Origin: Dermatophagoides farinae
Taxonomy: Eukaryota > Arthropoda > Arachnida > Sarcoptiformes > Pyroglyphidae
Reading direction: 5' to 3'
Assembly: GCF_024713945.1 (NCBI RefSeq)
Contig: NW_027461523.1
Location: 62,001 to 126,000 of the forward strand
DNA: 64,000 nt
In this document: in pieces, positions 51,093-60,072 of the stretch
How the letters are laid out: every line of letters begins with the position of its first letter
Position numbering within the stretch: position 1 is the stretch's first letter
The notes under the pieces: generated by a model
What the model was told of the DNA's origin: nothing
What the model saw: the letters and a program-made list of their open reading frames with translations, nothing else
Database searches by the model: none
Position numbers and translations under genes: made by a program

Positions 51093-51422
51093 TCACGTTG
51101 TCGTTTAAAACATACTTTTCATTGTAGCTAAGTAGTATGAAAGCTCACAATCATTGGAATATTGTCGATAATATTAAAATTATCGCTACTAATAGGCCTA
51201 GTAGGCATTTATTGTGCTATTATTTTTTCAATCTATCATTAAATAATAAGTCTAGACACTCAGTTTCAAAAAAGATAATACATCTACTTAACAAATAAAA
51301 AATTCAAAATTAAGCTAAATAATCGTATAAAGCAATATTACATATTGGTATTCATGAATAACATACATCAAACATTACACATGCAAACACGTATGACTTG
51401 ATTTGTGAAAAATTATAAAGTC
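51093..51422. other. Intergenic, small open frames only
   Basis: A 53-codon ATG frame (51137-51298) and an overlapping hydrophobic stretch in another frame are present, but neither has splice or homology support. The rest is AT-rich and presumably holds the terminator of the gene at 50786 and the promoter of the gene at 51423. Confidence 0.35.
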
Positions 51423-51710
51423 ATGTCATCTGGACCGAAAACACCCACCAAAAAAACCGACACACCTGCTGTTCGTGCAAATTCAATCATTGAAGCAACG
51501 CGCCACAAAAACTGCTTGCTGGAAATCGAAAACTTAAAAAACAAATCAACTGCGTTATACTTGAACGCACTCTCAGTATGGCACGAAGATTCCTGGCAAA
51601 TAGTGAACAAAAAAAATCGGATAAGCGAAATAAAGGCAAAGCTGAAGTACGCCAACGCAAACATTAAGTTGCTTGAGTTTCTGCTCAATGCCAAGACAGA
51701 AAAACAATAG
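51423..51710 (+). CDS. Small unknown helical protein, 95 aa
   Basis: The first ATG is 51423 (the open frame starts at a GTG 18 nt upstream). The N-terminus is Ser/Pro/Thr/Lys-rich (SGPKTPTKKTDTPAV), like a phosphorylatable linker. Residues 20-95 are helical and strongly basic with heptads (CLLEIENLKNKSTALYLNAL, RISEIKAKLKYANANIKLLE), consistent with a coiled coil. No family recognised. Confidence 0.55.
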   Translation: MSSGPKTPTKKTDTPAVRANSIIEATRHKNCLLEIENLKNKSTALYLNALSVWHEDSWQIVNKKNRISEIKAKLKYANANIKLLEFLLNAKTEKQ

Positions 51711-52782
51711 GTTCATTTTTAGCAATCAAGATACACGTTTTCGTATTTCTTTTAAGCTAAAATCATGCACATAAGTTACAATAAATCATATTATCATCGA
51801 TACGTCTAATACGGGCTCTTTGCCGTTACAGATAAGAACGCGAAGTTTACTTTTCTGGTTGCGCTTGCATCAACCAGGTATTTCAATAAAATTTCAAGTC
51901 GATTTTAATATATCAAAAAATTTGATCAGCTTTTCATCGTTATAGAGAAACTAAAACAACGATCAATACGGCCTCGATAAATTCCAAGATGTAGCTGCAC
52001 TACTACGCCTAGGTCCTGTATGCTAAATCAATTTTTTCGATTATCTAATATTAATTTAAGTTAAACAACTTTAAATCTTGTAATATAATGCAAGTTAAGC
52101 AGACAAAAGTTAACATAATGACTTTATCAAGTCACATTATAATGAATCTTACGAAACAAGTTTTTTATGTGTATAGTTTAATAAAACTTCATAAGTACTA
52201 ATGAAACAACTATTTTTTGAACTAAAGTGCATCCAATACAATATGTGTTTAAACTAACAGTGTGTTGATATAATGAACTATTATTTAGATTTGTGTCAAT
52301 AATTCCGGCCAATAAAATATAACAGCTTAGTTAGGTTATTGGGTTAGTAAATTATCAAAGTACTTTACAAACAATATACAAAGCAACAGATGATACACCT
52401 AACTGGTCAGCAAAGATTATTATTAATTTAAACTAATAAAAAGTTGCAACAAAAACTGACAAAAATCACTCAACAGCGGCTAAATACCGGATAATAGAAA
52501 AATTAGCACATGGCAGAAACAGCTAATTAAATAAGTGATAAATTAAACCAATTGTCAAACAGAAATTACGTAAATCGCGATTAACAATGAACGTGAACAA
52601 ATACAAGGGGTAAGAGTTCTTTACGATGAGAATATTCAAGTTTCCCTCACAGTGTTTGCGCTACAAATAAAAATTTTATTATTTTGTTTTGATCTCTTAA
52701 TGTTAAAAAATTTGGTGCAATCGAATATTGTTCGCTAAAAGATTATTTTATCTAATTAATCCTGACAGATAAATCCAAACTC
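51711..52782. other. Longest gene-poor stretch in the window
   Basis: Over 1 kb with no convincing gene, about 70% A+T or more by eye. One GC-richer patch (51810-51880) ends in a perfect 7-bp hairpin. A strong donor-like GTAAGAG at 52610 with an AAG acceptor 31 nt later would give only a 24-codon product. No tRNA, snRNA or rRNA signature could be recognised. Confidence 0.45.
51855..51877. other. Perfect 7-bp stem-loop in a gene-poor region
   Basis: CTGGTTG (51855-51861) pairs with CAACCAG (51871-51877) around a 9-nt loop. It lies in the most GC-rich part of an otherwise AT-rich kilobase and is preceded by a weaker ACGG/CCGT stem near 51812-51828. It could belong to a structured non-coding RNA; alternatively short open frames run through it on both strands. 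Confidence 0.35.
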
Positions 52783-53079
52783 ATGAATCCGTTAAACTTT
52801 ACTCACCCAGCAACACAAAAATACAACTTTCTAGGCAACAAAGCACCCGACACTTTAAGAGAAAGAATATACAGACACAAGAACCCGCCCTCGAGCAACA
52901 TGAGCAAAGAGTTGATCTGCAATATTCCTTATTATGGGCGATCAATTTATAGTTACAGCCAGCATTCAAGATTTATTAACGACATTCAAATACCCTACTA
53001 CTCCTACACACTAGCAGAAACAGAACAAAAGATCGCAATAATGCAAGAAATACTAAAAAATCAATATTCACAATCTTAG
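52783..53079 (+). CDS. Small unknown tyrosine-rich protein, 98 aa
   Basis: An ATG-started frame, soluble, rich in Tyr, Pro, Ser and Asn, with a conserved-looking core (CNIPYYGRSIYSYSQHSRF) and a C-terminal helix (LAETEQKIAIMQEILKNQ). The initial NPLNFTHPATQKYNFLG followed by RERIYRHKNPP suggests a short structural or cytoskeletal protein, but I recognise no family. It sits between two long spacers. Confidence 0.55.
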   Translation: MNPLNFTHPATQKYNFLGNKAPDTLRERIYRHKNPPSSNMSKELICNIPYYGRSIYSYSQHSRFINDIQIPYYSYTLAETEQKIAIMQEILKNQYSQS

Positions 53080-53391
53080 TAAACGTCCTCATATTGAAAT
53101 TGCAAAATAATACAGTAGGTTGACTATAGATTAAATCTTAATAAACGAACTTAGCCAGGTCGTTGCAATTAACTCACGTTTCACAGTCGAACAAATATAA
53201 TTAAAATAATAAATAACTAACTATCAAGAGAACAGACGAACCATTATTAAGATCTTCGAAACAGTGAGGTAAGTAATAGGTCAGAATCAAAACCACTGAA
53301 AATTATCTACGAGATCCGAGCTAATAAACTACAATATTCGCTCGCACCAGTCTTGAAACAAATCAATTTTATAAAGCAAGTCTTTATTCTC
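53080..53391. other. Convergent intergenic region, no gene seen
   Basis: About 310 nt between the convergent gene at 52783 and the PI4-kinase gene. Stops occur in all frames and no RNA gene is recognised; it should contain both terminators. Confidence 0.4.
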
Positions 53392-55374
53392 TTACAAAAC
53401 TCTATTGTGAGAAATGATTCGATGTAAATGACTTTCAAATATTCCAAAAAATATCCGCAAAAAGTCGTTATTTTTCAAGTCAATATGGGCACTTTCTCCA
53501 TTCTCCAACATTACAGTCCATAAAAAATTAAAATCATCGAAAACGTTGGATTGCGCTTTTAAGAGGTTGACAATATTGTTTGAAGCGGTTGTAAGAATAG
53601 ATCGGTTCGTTGCGGTATTATTTCTGTGATAAACCGAAGTGGTTTGCTTAAGCTTATCTTTATTTTCGATATCAGGGGTTAAAAGCGCCTGGTCATTTGA
53701 ATCAAATGTATTTTTAATTTTAATAACATCCTTGTAGTTATTTTTCGGCTCGTGCTCAATAGCCAAGTCCATTATTGTTGAGATATACCTAGACCTAGCG
53801 ACACTCGGCCCGAGTCCGTAAATCGCATGATACGCTTGGGAAACCGACAGCGAAATTACCTCTTCCAAAACACTTTTATTTTCGACTTCTTTTCTAATCA
53901 TAATAGCTAAAATATCATGTAAATTGTAGTTATTATTAGCAGCGATTTTCAGCAACCGAGTTGAACATTGCATCAGCCTGACGCACTCAATCGGAAACGG
54001 GAAGTTAGACATCAAATAGTCGGCATCATCATCCGGATCGAGCCTGTTAATGTATTTAATCGTGGACGAAGAAAAGGGAATTTTTGCTTGAGGCCAATGG
54101 TACCAATTAATGTCGTGCTCGCTTAGTTTTAGCCGATCCGGCAAACACAAGCCGTGATCAATCGGAATCAGACGCAATTTAGGGACCGAATTCGCACTGC
54201 CTTGCTCGCCTAACAAAGATTTATCTTTATTTATCCAAGGTTCGTATTTGCTTAAAAGAAAGACGTTGTTTAAATCGTTATTGTAATCTATTATTTCGCT
54301 TCTTGCAACAAGTATATTTCCGTCGTTTCTATCCAAGTTACATGCCCGTATGTCCAATATGGCAATTTTATGCACGTCGTGAACGCTGAACAAATGCGGG
54401 TCAAAGTTATACACTGGCTCACAAGAAGGCATGAACTTTTGCAAACTTCCTATTTTAAAATTTATCAATCCACCGTCTTTATCCTGAGGTTTTTTTTTTT
54501 TCCACTGTAAGCCTTCAAAAAAACACTCTTTATCTCTAGTGATTTTCGGATTTTTAGCGTCGTAACAAAAATACGAATGTAAAGCTTCAACTAAAAAAGT
54601 CGGCGGTACGTTTGAAAAACTGCCGTATTTTTTATCTAGAGCGAAAATTGCTACCTCTCTCAAATAACAGGTACCTGACAGTACGCCTGGTCGAAAAGAC
54701 ACTTGGCCCAGCTTGCCAACGTAGCCACAAGGATTGTTAGGAGTAAAAGCTTCTTCGTCAAACGGCTTGAAAATTGCTATTGGCTTAAACTCTCGATTTG
54801 AAAGTATATAGCTTCCACCAGAGCCGTCATTCGTTGAGCGAGGATTTATATTTGATGAAAACCCCTGATTTATTTCTTGAATAACAACATTGAATAAATC
54901 TCCTAAGTCCAAATTATTCAGTGAACGAATACAGTGTTTACTAAGCAGTTTCTGTAATTTTTCTCGTAAACGCCACTTTAGTTTCAGTTTCGAAGAGGCT
55001 GCAAGTGGTGTAACCGAATTCTTACAGTCTAAGTAATAATTGGATTCGCTGGAATCGACATTCTGCACTAAAGAAGCCAGCATTTCTCGGTTGGACAGTT
55101 CAAACCCTTTGTGGAAAATCTGGATGTCATTGATGGTAACTTTAATGTTGATTCGGTTTATTAACAATCTTTTAATAAATTCTATATCATTAAACGGATA
55201 TACATTTATAATAATCGCGTGATCACTTGCGTGAGAAACCAAACTTGCAGAATCAGTACTAGGTAATATTTGGGTGCTCGAGGTTTTGTCAAAAGCTTCT
55301 AAGTAAACAACTATTTTGTTGTAAACTTCTTGATGAACCCTTAAACGTAACTCACTAATAGCATGGTGAAGCAT
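53392..55374 (-). CDS. Type II-like PI 4-kinase (gamma type) with N-terminal ubiquitin-like domain
   Basis: The 660-aa protein starts with a ubiquitin-like domain (about 50-110: HAIIINVYPFNDIEF..., INDIQIFHKGFELSNREMLA). A PI3/4-kinase domain of the type II/gamma class follows (about 170-480). It has a glycine-containing loop (GSGGSYIL near 180), KPIAIFKPFDEE with the ATP-binding lysine, PGVLSGTCYLREVAIFALD, the catalytic loop LDRNDGNILV (about 348) and the metal-binding IPIDHGLCLP (about 402). This order matches plant UbDK-gamma kinases, some of which phosphorylate proteins rather than lipid. Apicomplexans have similar genes. The C-terminal 150 residues are helical and end in a divergent tail. 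Confidence 0.88.
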   Translation of the reverse strand: MLHHAISELRLRVHQEVYNKIVVYLEAFDKTSSTQILPSTDSASLVSHASDHAIIINVYPFNDIEFIKRLLINRINIKVTINDIQIFHKGFELSNREMLASLVQNVDSSESNYYLDCKNSVTPLAASSKLKLKWRLREKLQKLLSKHCIRSLNNLDLGDLFNVVIQEINQGFSSNINPRSTNDGSGGSYILSNREFKPIAIFKPFDEEAFTPNNPCGYVGKLGQVSFRPGVLSGTCYLREVAIFALDKKYGSFSNVPPTFLVEALHSYFCYDAKNPKITRDKECFFEGLQWKKKKPQDKDGGLINFKIGSLQKFMPSCEPVYNFDPHLFSVHDVHKIAILDIRACNLDRNDGNILVARSEIIDYNNDLNNVFLLSKYEPWINKDKSLLGEQGSANSVPKLRLIPIDHGLCLPDRLKLSEHDINWYHWPQAKIPFSSSTIKYINRLDPDDDADYLMSNFPFPIECVRLMQCSTRLLKIAANNNYNLHDILAIMIRKEVENKSVLEEVISLSVSQAYHAIYGLGPSVARSRYISTIMDLAIEHEPKNNYKDVIKIKNTFDSNDQALLTPDIENKDKLKQTTSVYHRNNTATNRSILTTASNNIVNLLKAQSNVFDDFNFLWTVMLENGESAHIDLKNNDFLRIFFGIFESHLHRIISHNRVL

Positions 55375-55546
55375 TTTTCGGTTCTTTCATGTTTGAATAA
55401 TATTTCTAAATATTCTAAAAAATAATAAGATTATAATAAGGAAAAGTTGTGGCCCGATAATCGTCAATTAATAAAATATTTTTTTATTCGTGCTAGTGAT
55501 TATAACGCCCAAAAATCTTGAAGACTGTTTTATTTTATACATACTC

Positions 55547-56022
55547 ATGGTTAAGTTAGATCAGTTTACGCAGCCGCAATTAGACAATATTAAGGATATA
55601 TTCACAAAACTATGTGCAAACGATCCTAAAATGAACTATGAAACAGCTATTATATATTACAGAAGTTTAGGTCAAGTCATTTCAAATAAAAAATTTAAGA
55701 AGTTTTTGAAAGGTACGTAAATATCCAGTATAATATACCGATTATAGAAGATGATATACCATCAGACGGATTTACTTTTGACGAATTTATGGATTTTTAC
55801 TGCAAACACGCAACTGCTCTGCCTGATATCAATTCCTGCATAAGCATTTTCATGTATTACGACGAAGAACGAAAAGGTAGTTTAAAAAAAAAGTTGTTAT
55901 ATGATATAGTCAAAAATGAAGAAAACAAATTTAGTGAGTTTGAAGTCAAAGTTTTAAAAACGATATTTGACAAAATATCTAGTGATGACGAAATCGACTA
56001 TTTAAAAATATTAAAATTGTAA
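55547..56022 (+). CDS. EF-hand-superfamily light-chain-like protein, two exons, 146 aa
   Basis: Exon 1 (55547-55712) and exon 2 (55748-56022) join in phase 1 over a 35-nt intron (GTACGT...TTATAG). The product has calmodulin length and four helix-loop-helix units: QLDNIKDIFTKLCANDPKM, the segment around GFTFDEFMDFYCKH, INSCISIFMYYDEERKGSLK, and EVKVLKTIFDKISSDDEIDY. The loops lack the full DxDxDG calcium pattern; the third (YYDEERKGSLKKKL) is closest but altered. It is therefore likely a calcium-independent light chain, for example of a myosin, or a diverged centrin/calmodulin relative. Confidence 0.75.
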
Positions 56023-56166
56023 GTAGAGTTGAAACCCACTTTTAGAATGTACGATCCAAAATATTATTACTCAATGTTAATATTAAATAACAAACAATGA
56101 GAAAAAATTAATAAAAAAAATTATCTTTTCAAAAAAATCAATTCATATGAAAAATATATGATATAA

Positions 56167-57912
56167 ATGAAATGCTCTTTTTGCAATGAAAAAAATACGA
56201 TTTTCAATGATAGTAGAGGTGAAACGATATGCACGACTTGTGGCGCCGTTCTTCAACAAGGAGCGATCATGGAACAGCTATCTTTTACCACGGACGGAAA
56301 TGTGTTAGGCCAATTCGTACAGCGAGAACAAATAGCTCACAACTATTCTAATTTAATGCTATCCAGAAACATAAGCGAGCTAACTTTAAATAAAGGCTGG
56401 AAAAATTTGGAAAGGGTAGCTCGTCGACTATACTTATCTTCGCCTGTAATTGAAGGCGCAAAGCGACTATACCATTTAGCTTTTCAGCGTAAATTTACTT
56501 GTGGCAGGAATAACTATCTTGTTGTAGCTGCCTGTCTATACGCTACTTGTCGAAAAGAAAAATCTCCTGTAATGTTGATAGATTTTGCGGACGCGCTCCA
56601 CGCGCCTGTAAAAACAATAGCTCAGGTTTTTATTAAACTTGTGAATTCTTTGTCATTGCTGATACCTTGTGTTGATCCATCTTTGTTTATCGATCGTTTC
56701 GCCCATCAACTCAATTTTGGAGAAGATGTATATAAAGTGTCTCAAACAGCGATTCGTTTGATACAAGCATTAACTAGAAACTGGATAGTTACTGGCCGCC
56801 GACCGTTGGGTTTGTGTGGAGTTTCTTTGTTAATTTCCGCGGCTTATCACAAAATAGACCTAGAAGTTTCAGAAATCAATAAGATGTTTAGAGTCAGCTC
56901 GGTGACATTGGAAAGACGATTGAAAGAGTTTAAGTCAACTTCTATTGCGCAACTTTCTGCAAACGAGTTTGAATCAACTAATTTATTGGAACTTGAAGAA
57001 TGTGCAGCACCACCTTGTCTTTTGTCTAGAAATAAACAACTCATCGCGCCCAGTTCTTACCCGGCGTTGAAAGCCCAGCCTGATGAATACCAAACAAATT
57101 CTAACATGAACTTAGATTACATGTGTTTAATGGCGGAAGACACTACTCAGGAATCTTACGATTATTCAACTGATACTTATAATTCGCAGGAGTTATCGTA
57201 CACAGACCCTTTCACTGGATGTATTAACTTAGAAAAAGTCGGCACTATAAGCGAGATTTGTGATTCCCTTATTGACACTTACACTGCCGATCGCATAGTT
57301 TCAAATCTTGTTAATGAAGTTAACAATTCTGTCAAGACTTCTGCTGTCCCGAGTTCGTTCGGCGAGCTGAGTTCTAATTTGTACGGTATATCCGAATACA
57401 GTTCTGAAATATTAGAAAAAGTAAAATCCTACATTCCAGCGGAATGTAGTTCTCTTGAATCTAGAATTACAAATAAACCCAACAGTTATGCCCAAACTAA
57501 TCAAAGTCGACGTTATGTTTTTGATGATACTAACGAAGCGTTAGTTAAATTTGACGAAGATGTCCGTTATTTAGATGAAGAATACAATAACTTAAATGAA
57601 CAATTTCCAATTAATGAACGTGAAATGGATTATATAATTAAATCTCAATTATTATCAAATGAAGAAAAAGAAATTAAAGCAAATTTGTGGGATAATCTCA
57701 CCAAAGACATAAAACCCTACTTAGAGCGCAGAGAAGCGATTCGAAAACGTTCTTACGAATCACTAAATAAAATTAAAGCGCCACGCAAAAAACTAATAAA
57801 CTTACCTTTTGCAAATAACGCTTCAGAAAGTGTACTTTCTGCTTTTAAAAACCGAAATGATCCAGTATTATCTAAAGTTGCAGACAAAACATTTAAGGCA
57901 CTATTTACATGA
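56167..57912 (+). CDS. BRF1: TFIIIB subunit BRF1
   Basis: The 581-aa protein begins with a zinc ribbon (C3, C6, C22, C25; MKCSFC and CTTCGAVL), followed by two cyclin folds (about 75-165 and 175-265; NYLVVAACLYATCRKEKSPVM, and GRRPLGLCGVSLLISAAYHK). The C-terminal third contains the BRF1 homology block (NEREMDYIIKSQLLSNEEKEI, then WDNLTKDIKPYLERREAIRKR). This combination identifies BRF1, which with TBP and BDP1 recruits RNA polymerase III to tRNA and 5S genes. TFIIB would stop after the cyclin folds. A TBP-like gene lies at 3935-4654. Confidence 0.93.
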   Translation: MKCSFCNEKNTIFNDSRGETICTTCGAVLQQGAIMEQLSFTTDGNVLGQFVQREQIAHNYSNLMLSRNISELTLNKGWKNLERVARRLYLSSPVIEGAKRLYHLAFQRKFTCGRNNYLVVAACLYATCRKEKSPVMLIDFADALHAPVKTIAQVFIKLVNSLSLLIPCVDPSLFIDRFAHQLNFGEDVYKVSQTAIRLIQALTRNWIVTGRRPLGLCGVSLLISAAYHKIDLEVSEINKMFRVSSVTLERRLKEFKSTSIAQLSANEFESTNLLELEECAAPPCLLSRNKQLIAPSSYPALKAQPDEYQTNSNMNLDYMCLMAEDTTQESYDYSTDTYNSQELSYTDPFTGCINLEKVGTISEICDSLIDTYTADRIVSNLVNEVNNSVKTSAVPSSFGELSSNLYGISEYSSEILEKVKSYIPAECSSLESRITNKPNSYAQTNQSRRYVFDDTNEALVKFDEDVRYLDEEYNNLNEQFPINEREMDYIIKSQLLSNEEKEIKANLWDNLTKDIKPYLERREAIRKRSYESLNKIKAPRKKLINLPFANNASESVLSAFKNRNDPVLSKVADKTFKALFT

Positions 57913-57985
57913 CAGCACACAATATATATTTAATTTGTTCTTAAACTACTAAGTCTTTTGATTATACAAAAAATTATCTTGATAC

Positions 57986-58271
57986 TTATACTTTATGAAT
58001 ACAATTATTTACACGATGGCATTGTTGGATTAATGAATTTTCATCGTGTAATCTTTGTTGATCTTTTACTTTTCTATCTATTAGCATAACAATGAATGCA
58101 AAGATCGTACCTAAATGGATGTAATTAATTAATTGAGAACTTACCTGGAAAGATAGCAAATAGTGTTAAAAGTATGCAAATAGCCATTTGGCTATCACAT
58201 TCCTTAGTGTACATATATAGCCCTAGAGGAGGAACCAAAATTGCTATTAAGCAACAACAGAAAAAATACAT
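57986..58271 (-). CDS. PMP3: PMP3/UPF0057-family small membrane proteolipid, two exons
   Basis: Exon 1 (58271-58145) and exon 2 (58110-57986) join in phase 1 over a 34-nt intron (58144-58111, GTAAGT...ATTTAG), giving 83 aa. The first 50 residues match PMP3: a first membrane helix with LIAILVPPLGLYM, a short loop, and a second helix ending in LFAIFPG with TIFAFIVML. The VPPLG and FPG motifs are diagnostic. These proteolipids sit in the plasma or vacuolar membrane and influence membrane potential and salt tolerance. A charged 30-residue tail follows. The gene is hidden in the spacer between BRF1 and RLP24. Confidence 0.88.
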
Positions 58272-58414
58272 CGCTTAGTTATGATTTGGTTCTAAAAAAA
58301 TTATCTGCTTCAGACAAATGCATGTTTTAGTGAGACCATACGTGTTTTATTTTTTTCAATTTGTTTTGTTTTAGAAAAATAAATACTTTATTTGTTACCA
58401 ATTTTTTCGTTCCG

Positions 58415-58918
58415 ATGAGAATAAACAATTGTTTTTATTGCAGTGCACCAGTCTATCCCGGACATGGAATTTTATTAGTTCGTAACGATTCAAAAAAATT
58501 TATTTTTTGTAGTAGTAAATGTAAATCACACTATAAAGTTAAACATAATCCTAGAAAATCTAGGTGGACTAAAGCGCACAGAAAAACCGCAGGAAAAGAA
58601 TTACTCAATGATCCGATTTTTGCTTTCGAAAAAATTAGAAATACTCCAGTTCGATACAACAGAACTTTGTATCAACAAAACATAAAATCTATACGAATTA
58701 TTAAATTGATCAAGGAAAAAAGAGTTGAACGATTCTTCTTGCAGCGCATGCGGGCTGCTGAAGAACGACACACTCCTGCTATGCTAAAACAACTCAGTAA
58801 AAAAGATAAATTGAAGCAAATAAACAGCTTAATTAAAAATAAAGCTTCAATCTCTAATGTAATAAATGAAACAGAACCCAAAGAAAAAATTGTCTTAAAA
58901 ACTACACAATCACACTAA
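58415..58918 (+). CDS. RLP24: Ribosome biogenesis protein RLP24 (eL24-like)
   Basis: The family start MRINNCFYCSAPVYPGHG is at ATG 58415; the open frame runs back to a TTG at 58361 but those 18 residues are not part of the family. The zinc-ribbon cysteines (CFYC and CSSKC), FVRNDSK-like VRNDSKKFIFC and NPRKSRWTKAHRKTAGKEL identify RLP24, not ribosomal eL24. RLP24 occupies the eL24 site on pre-60S particles until the AAA protein Drg1/Afg2 removes it in the cytoplasm. Length is 167 aa with a basic, helical C-terminus that should contact Drg1. Confidence 0.93.
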   Translation: MRINNCFYCSAPVYPGHGILLVRNDSKKFIFCSSKCKSHYKVKHNPRKSRWTKAHRKTAGKELLNDPIFAFEKIRNTPVRYNRTLYQQNIKSIRIIKLIKEKRVERFFLQRMRAAEERHTPAMLKQLSKKDKLKQINSLIKNKASISNVINETEPKEKIVLKTTQSH

Positions 58919-59035
58919 ATTGTTTTATATTATTATCGAACTGCTTTCCGCACACTTTTCAAAATATCAAATTAGTGATTTTAACATTCAAGCACGAATA
59001 TTAATTTAAAACCAAAATAAGTCAAGATCAGTCCC

Positions 59036-59959
59036 ATGATTGATTTTACAATTCCTGAAGAACATGGATCCCTACTATTTCAGCCTGCTAAGGATTTAGT
59101 TATTACAAGAAAATGGAGCTCATACTTTACTTTACCCTTTGAGGAAAGGTTTAATGGTATTGATTTAGTATTATTTACAAGAAAGCACCATTCAGTTGGA
59201 CTTTTAATAGGGGTATTATATATATTTCTTGTTTTCCTAGGAATTGCTTATATGAAAAATAAAAAACCAAAGAAATTTATTGACAAAATTCTTCCTTTTT
59301 GGAATTTGTTTCTGTCAGTTTTTTCAATTATAGGCTCAATCAGAATGGTGCCATATATTTTCGATACATTATCACAAAAAGGCTTAGATTGTTTACTTTG
59401 TACTCCACCTTCATATACGTATGGAAGAGGACCGTCTGGATTGTGGACAGGTTTATTTATTTATTCAAAATATATTGAATTATTTGACACAGCATTCCTT
59501 ATTTTAAGAAAAAAACCTGTTCCATTTCTTCATTGGTATCATCACGCAACAGTTTTGGCTTTTACGTGGGACGCTTACGCTCGTGAAATGCCTAGTGGCG
59601 CTATTTTTGCAACAATCAATTATTTAGTTCATAGTGTAATGTACTTTTACTATTTTCTAACATCGTTAAAATACAAACCTAAATGGGGTATTACAATAAC
59701 AATTGCGCAAATAGTACAAATGTGGATTGGTATAATTGTTACTTTGCAAGGGGCTATTGCATTTAATTATAGAGATAAAATGCAAATTCACGAACTTGAC
59801 GCTGCTCGAAACCCTAAAAAATACAATAAATGTTATTATGACAAGTTTTCTATTATTTTTGCAACTATTATTTACTCGACTTACTTGTACCTTTTTATGA
59901 AATACTTCACTGATAGGTATTTCAGTAAAAAAACAATTAAGAAAGAAAAAGTCAAGTAA
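59036..59959 (+). CDS. ELO-family fatty acid elongase (3-ketoacyl-CoA synthase)
   Basis: A 307-aa multi-pass membrane protein with the ELO motifs in order: KYIELFDTAFLILRKKP, the catalytic histidine box FLHWYHHATV (about 163-172), and NYLVHSVMYFYYFLTSL. About seven hydrophobic segments fit the ELO topology. The enzyme condenses acyl-CoA with malonyl-CoA in the ER to lengthen fatty acids. The lysine-rich C-terminus (KKTIKKEKVK) resembles an ER-retrieval signal. Apicomplexans use ELO enzymes to elongate scavenged or apicoplast-made fatty acids; substrate length cannot be read from the sequence. Confidence 0.95.
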   Translation: MIDFTIPEEHGSLLFQPAKDLVITRKWSSYFTLPFEERFNGIDLVLFTRKHHSVGLLIGVLYIFLVFLGIAYMKNKKPKKFIDKILPFWNLFLSVFSIIGSIRMVPYIFDTLSQKGLDCLLCTPPSYTYGRGPSGLWTGLFIYSKYIELFDTAFLILRKKPVPFLHWYHHATVLAFTWDAYAREMPSGAIFATINYLVHSVMYFYYFLTSLKYKPKWGITITIAQIVQMWIGIIVTLQGAIAFNYRDKMQIHELDAARNPKKYNKCYYDKFSIIFATIIYSTYLYLFMKYFTDRYFSKKTIKKEKVK

Positions 59960-60072
59960 CTATTTTTAACTCAATTAAATTTCTTTTTACTTCTTTAGTA
60001 CTTTATAATAAATTATCATTTAAATTAGATCATTTATAAGTCGAGTTTATAGTCAGCATTATTGCAAAATTT

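Noticed and set aside
51137-51298. 53-codon ATG frame and an overlapping hydrophobic frame
   Set aside because: The two frames compete for the same DNA, with no splice or homology support for either.
51855-51880. ACCTGGTTGATG on the leftward strand, resembling the start of 18S rRNA
   Set aside because: The similarity stops after about 12 nt; what follows is not small-subunit rRNA.
52587-52720. ATG followed by GTAAGAG donor and an acceptor 31 nt later
   Set aside because: The spliced product ends after about 24 codons and resembles nothing.
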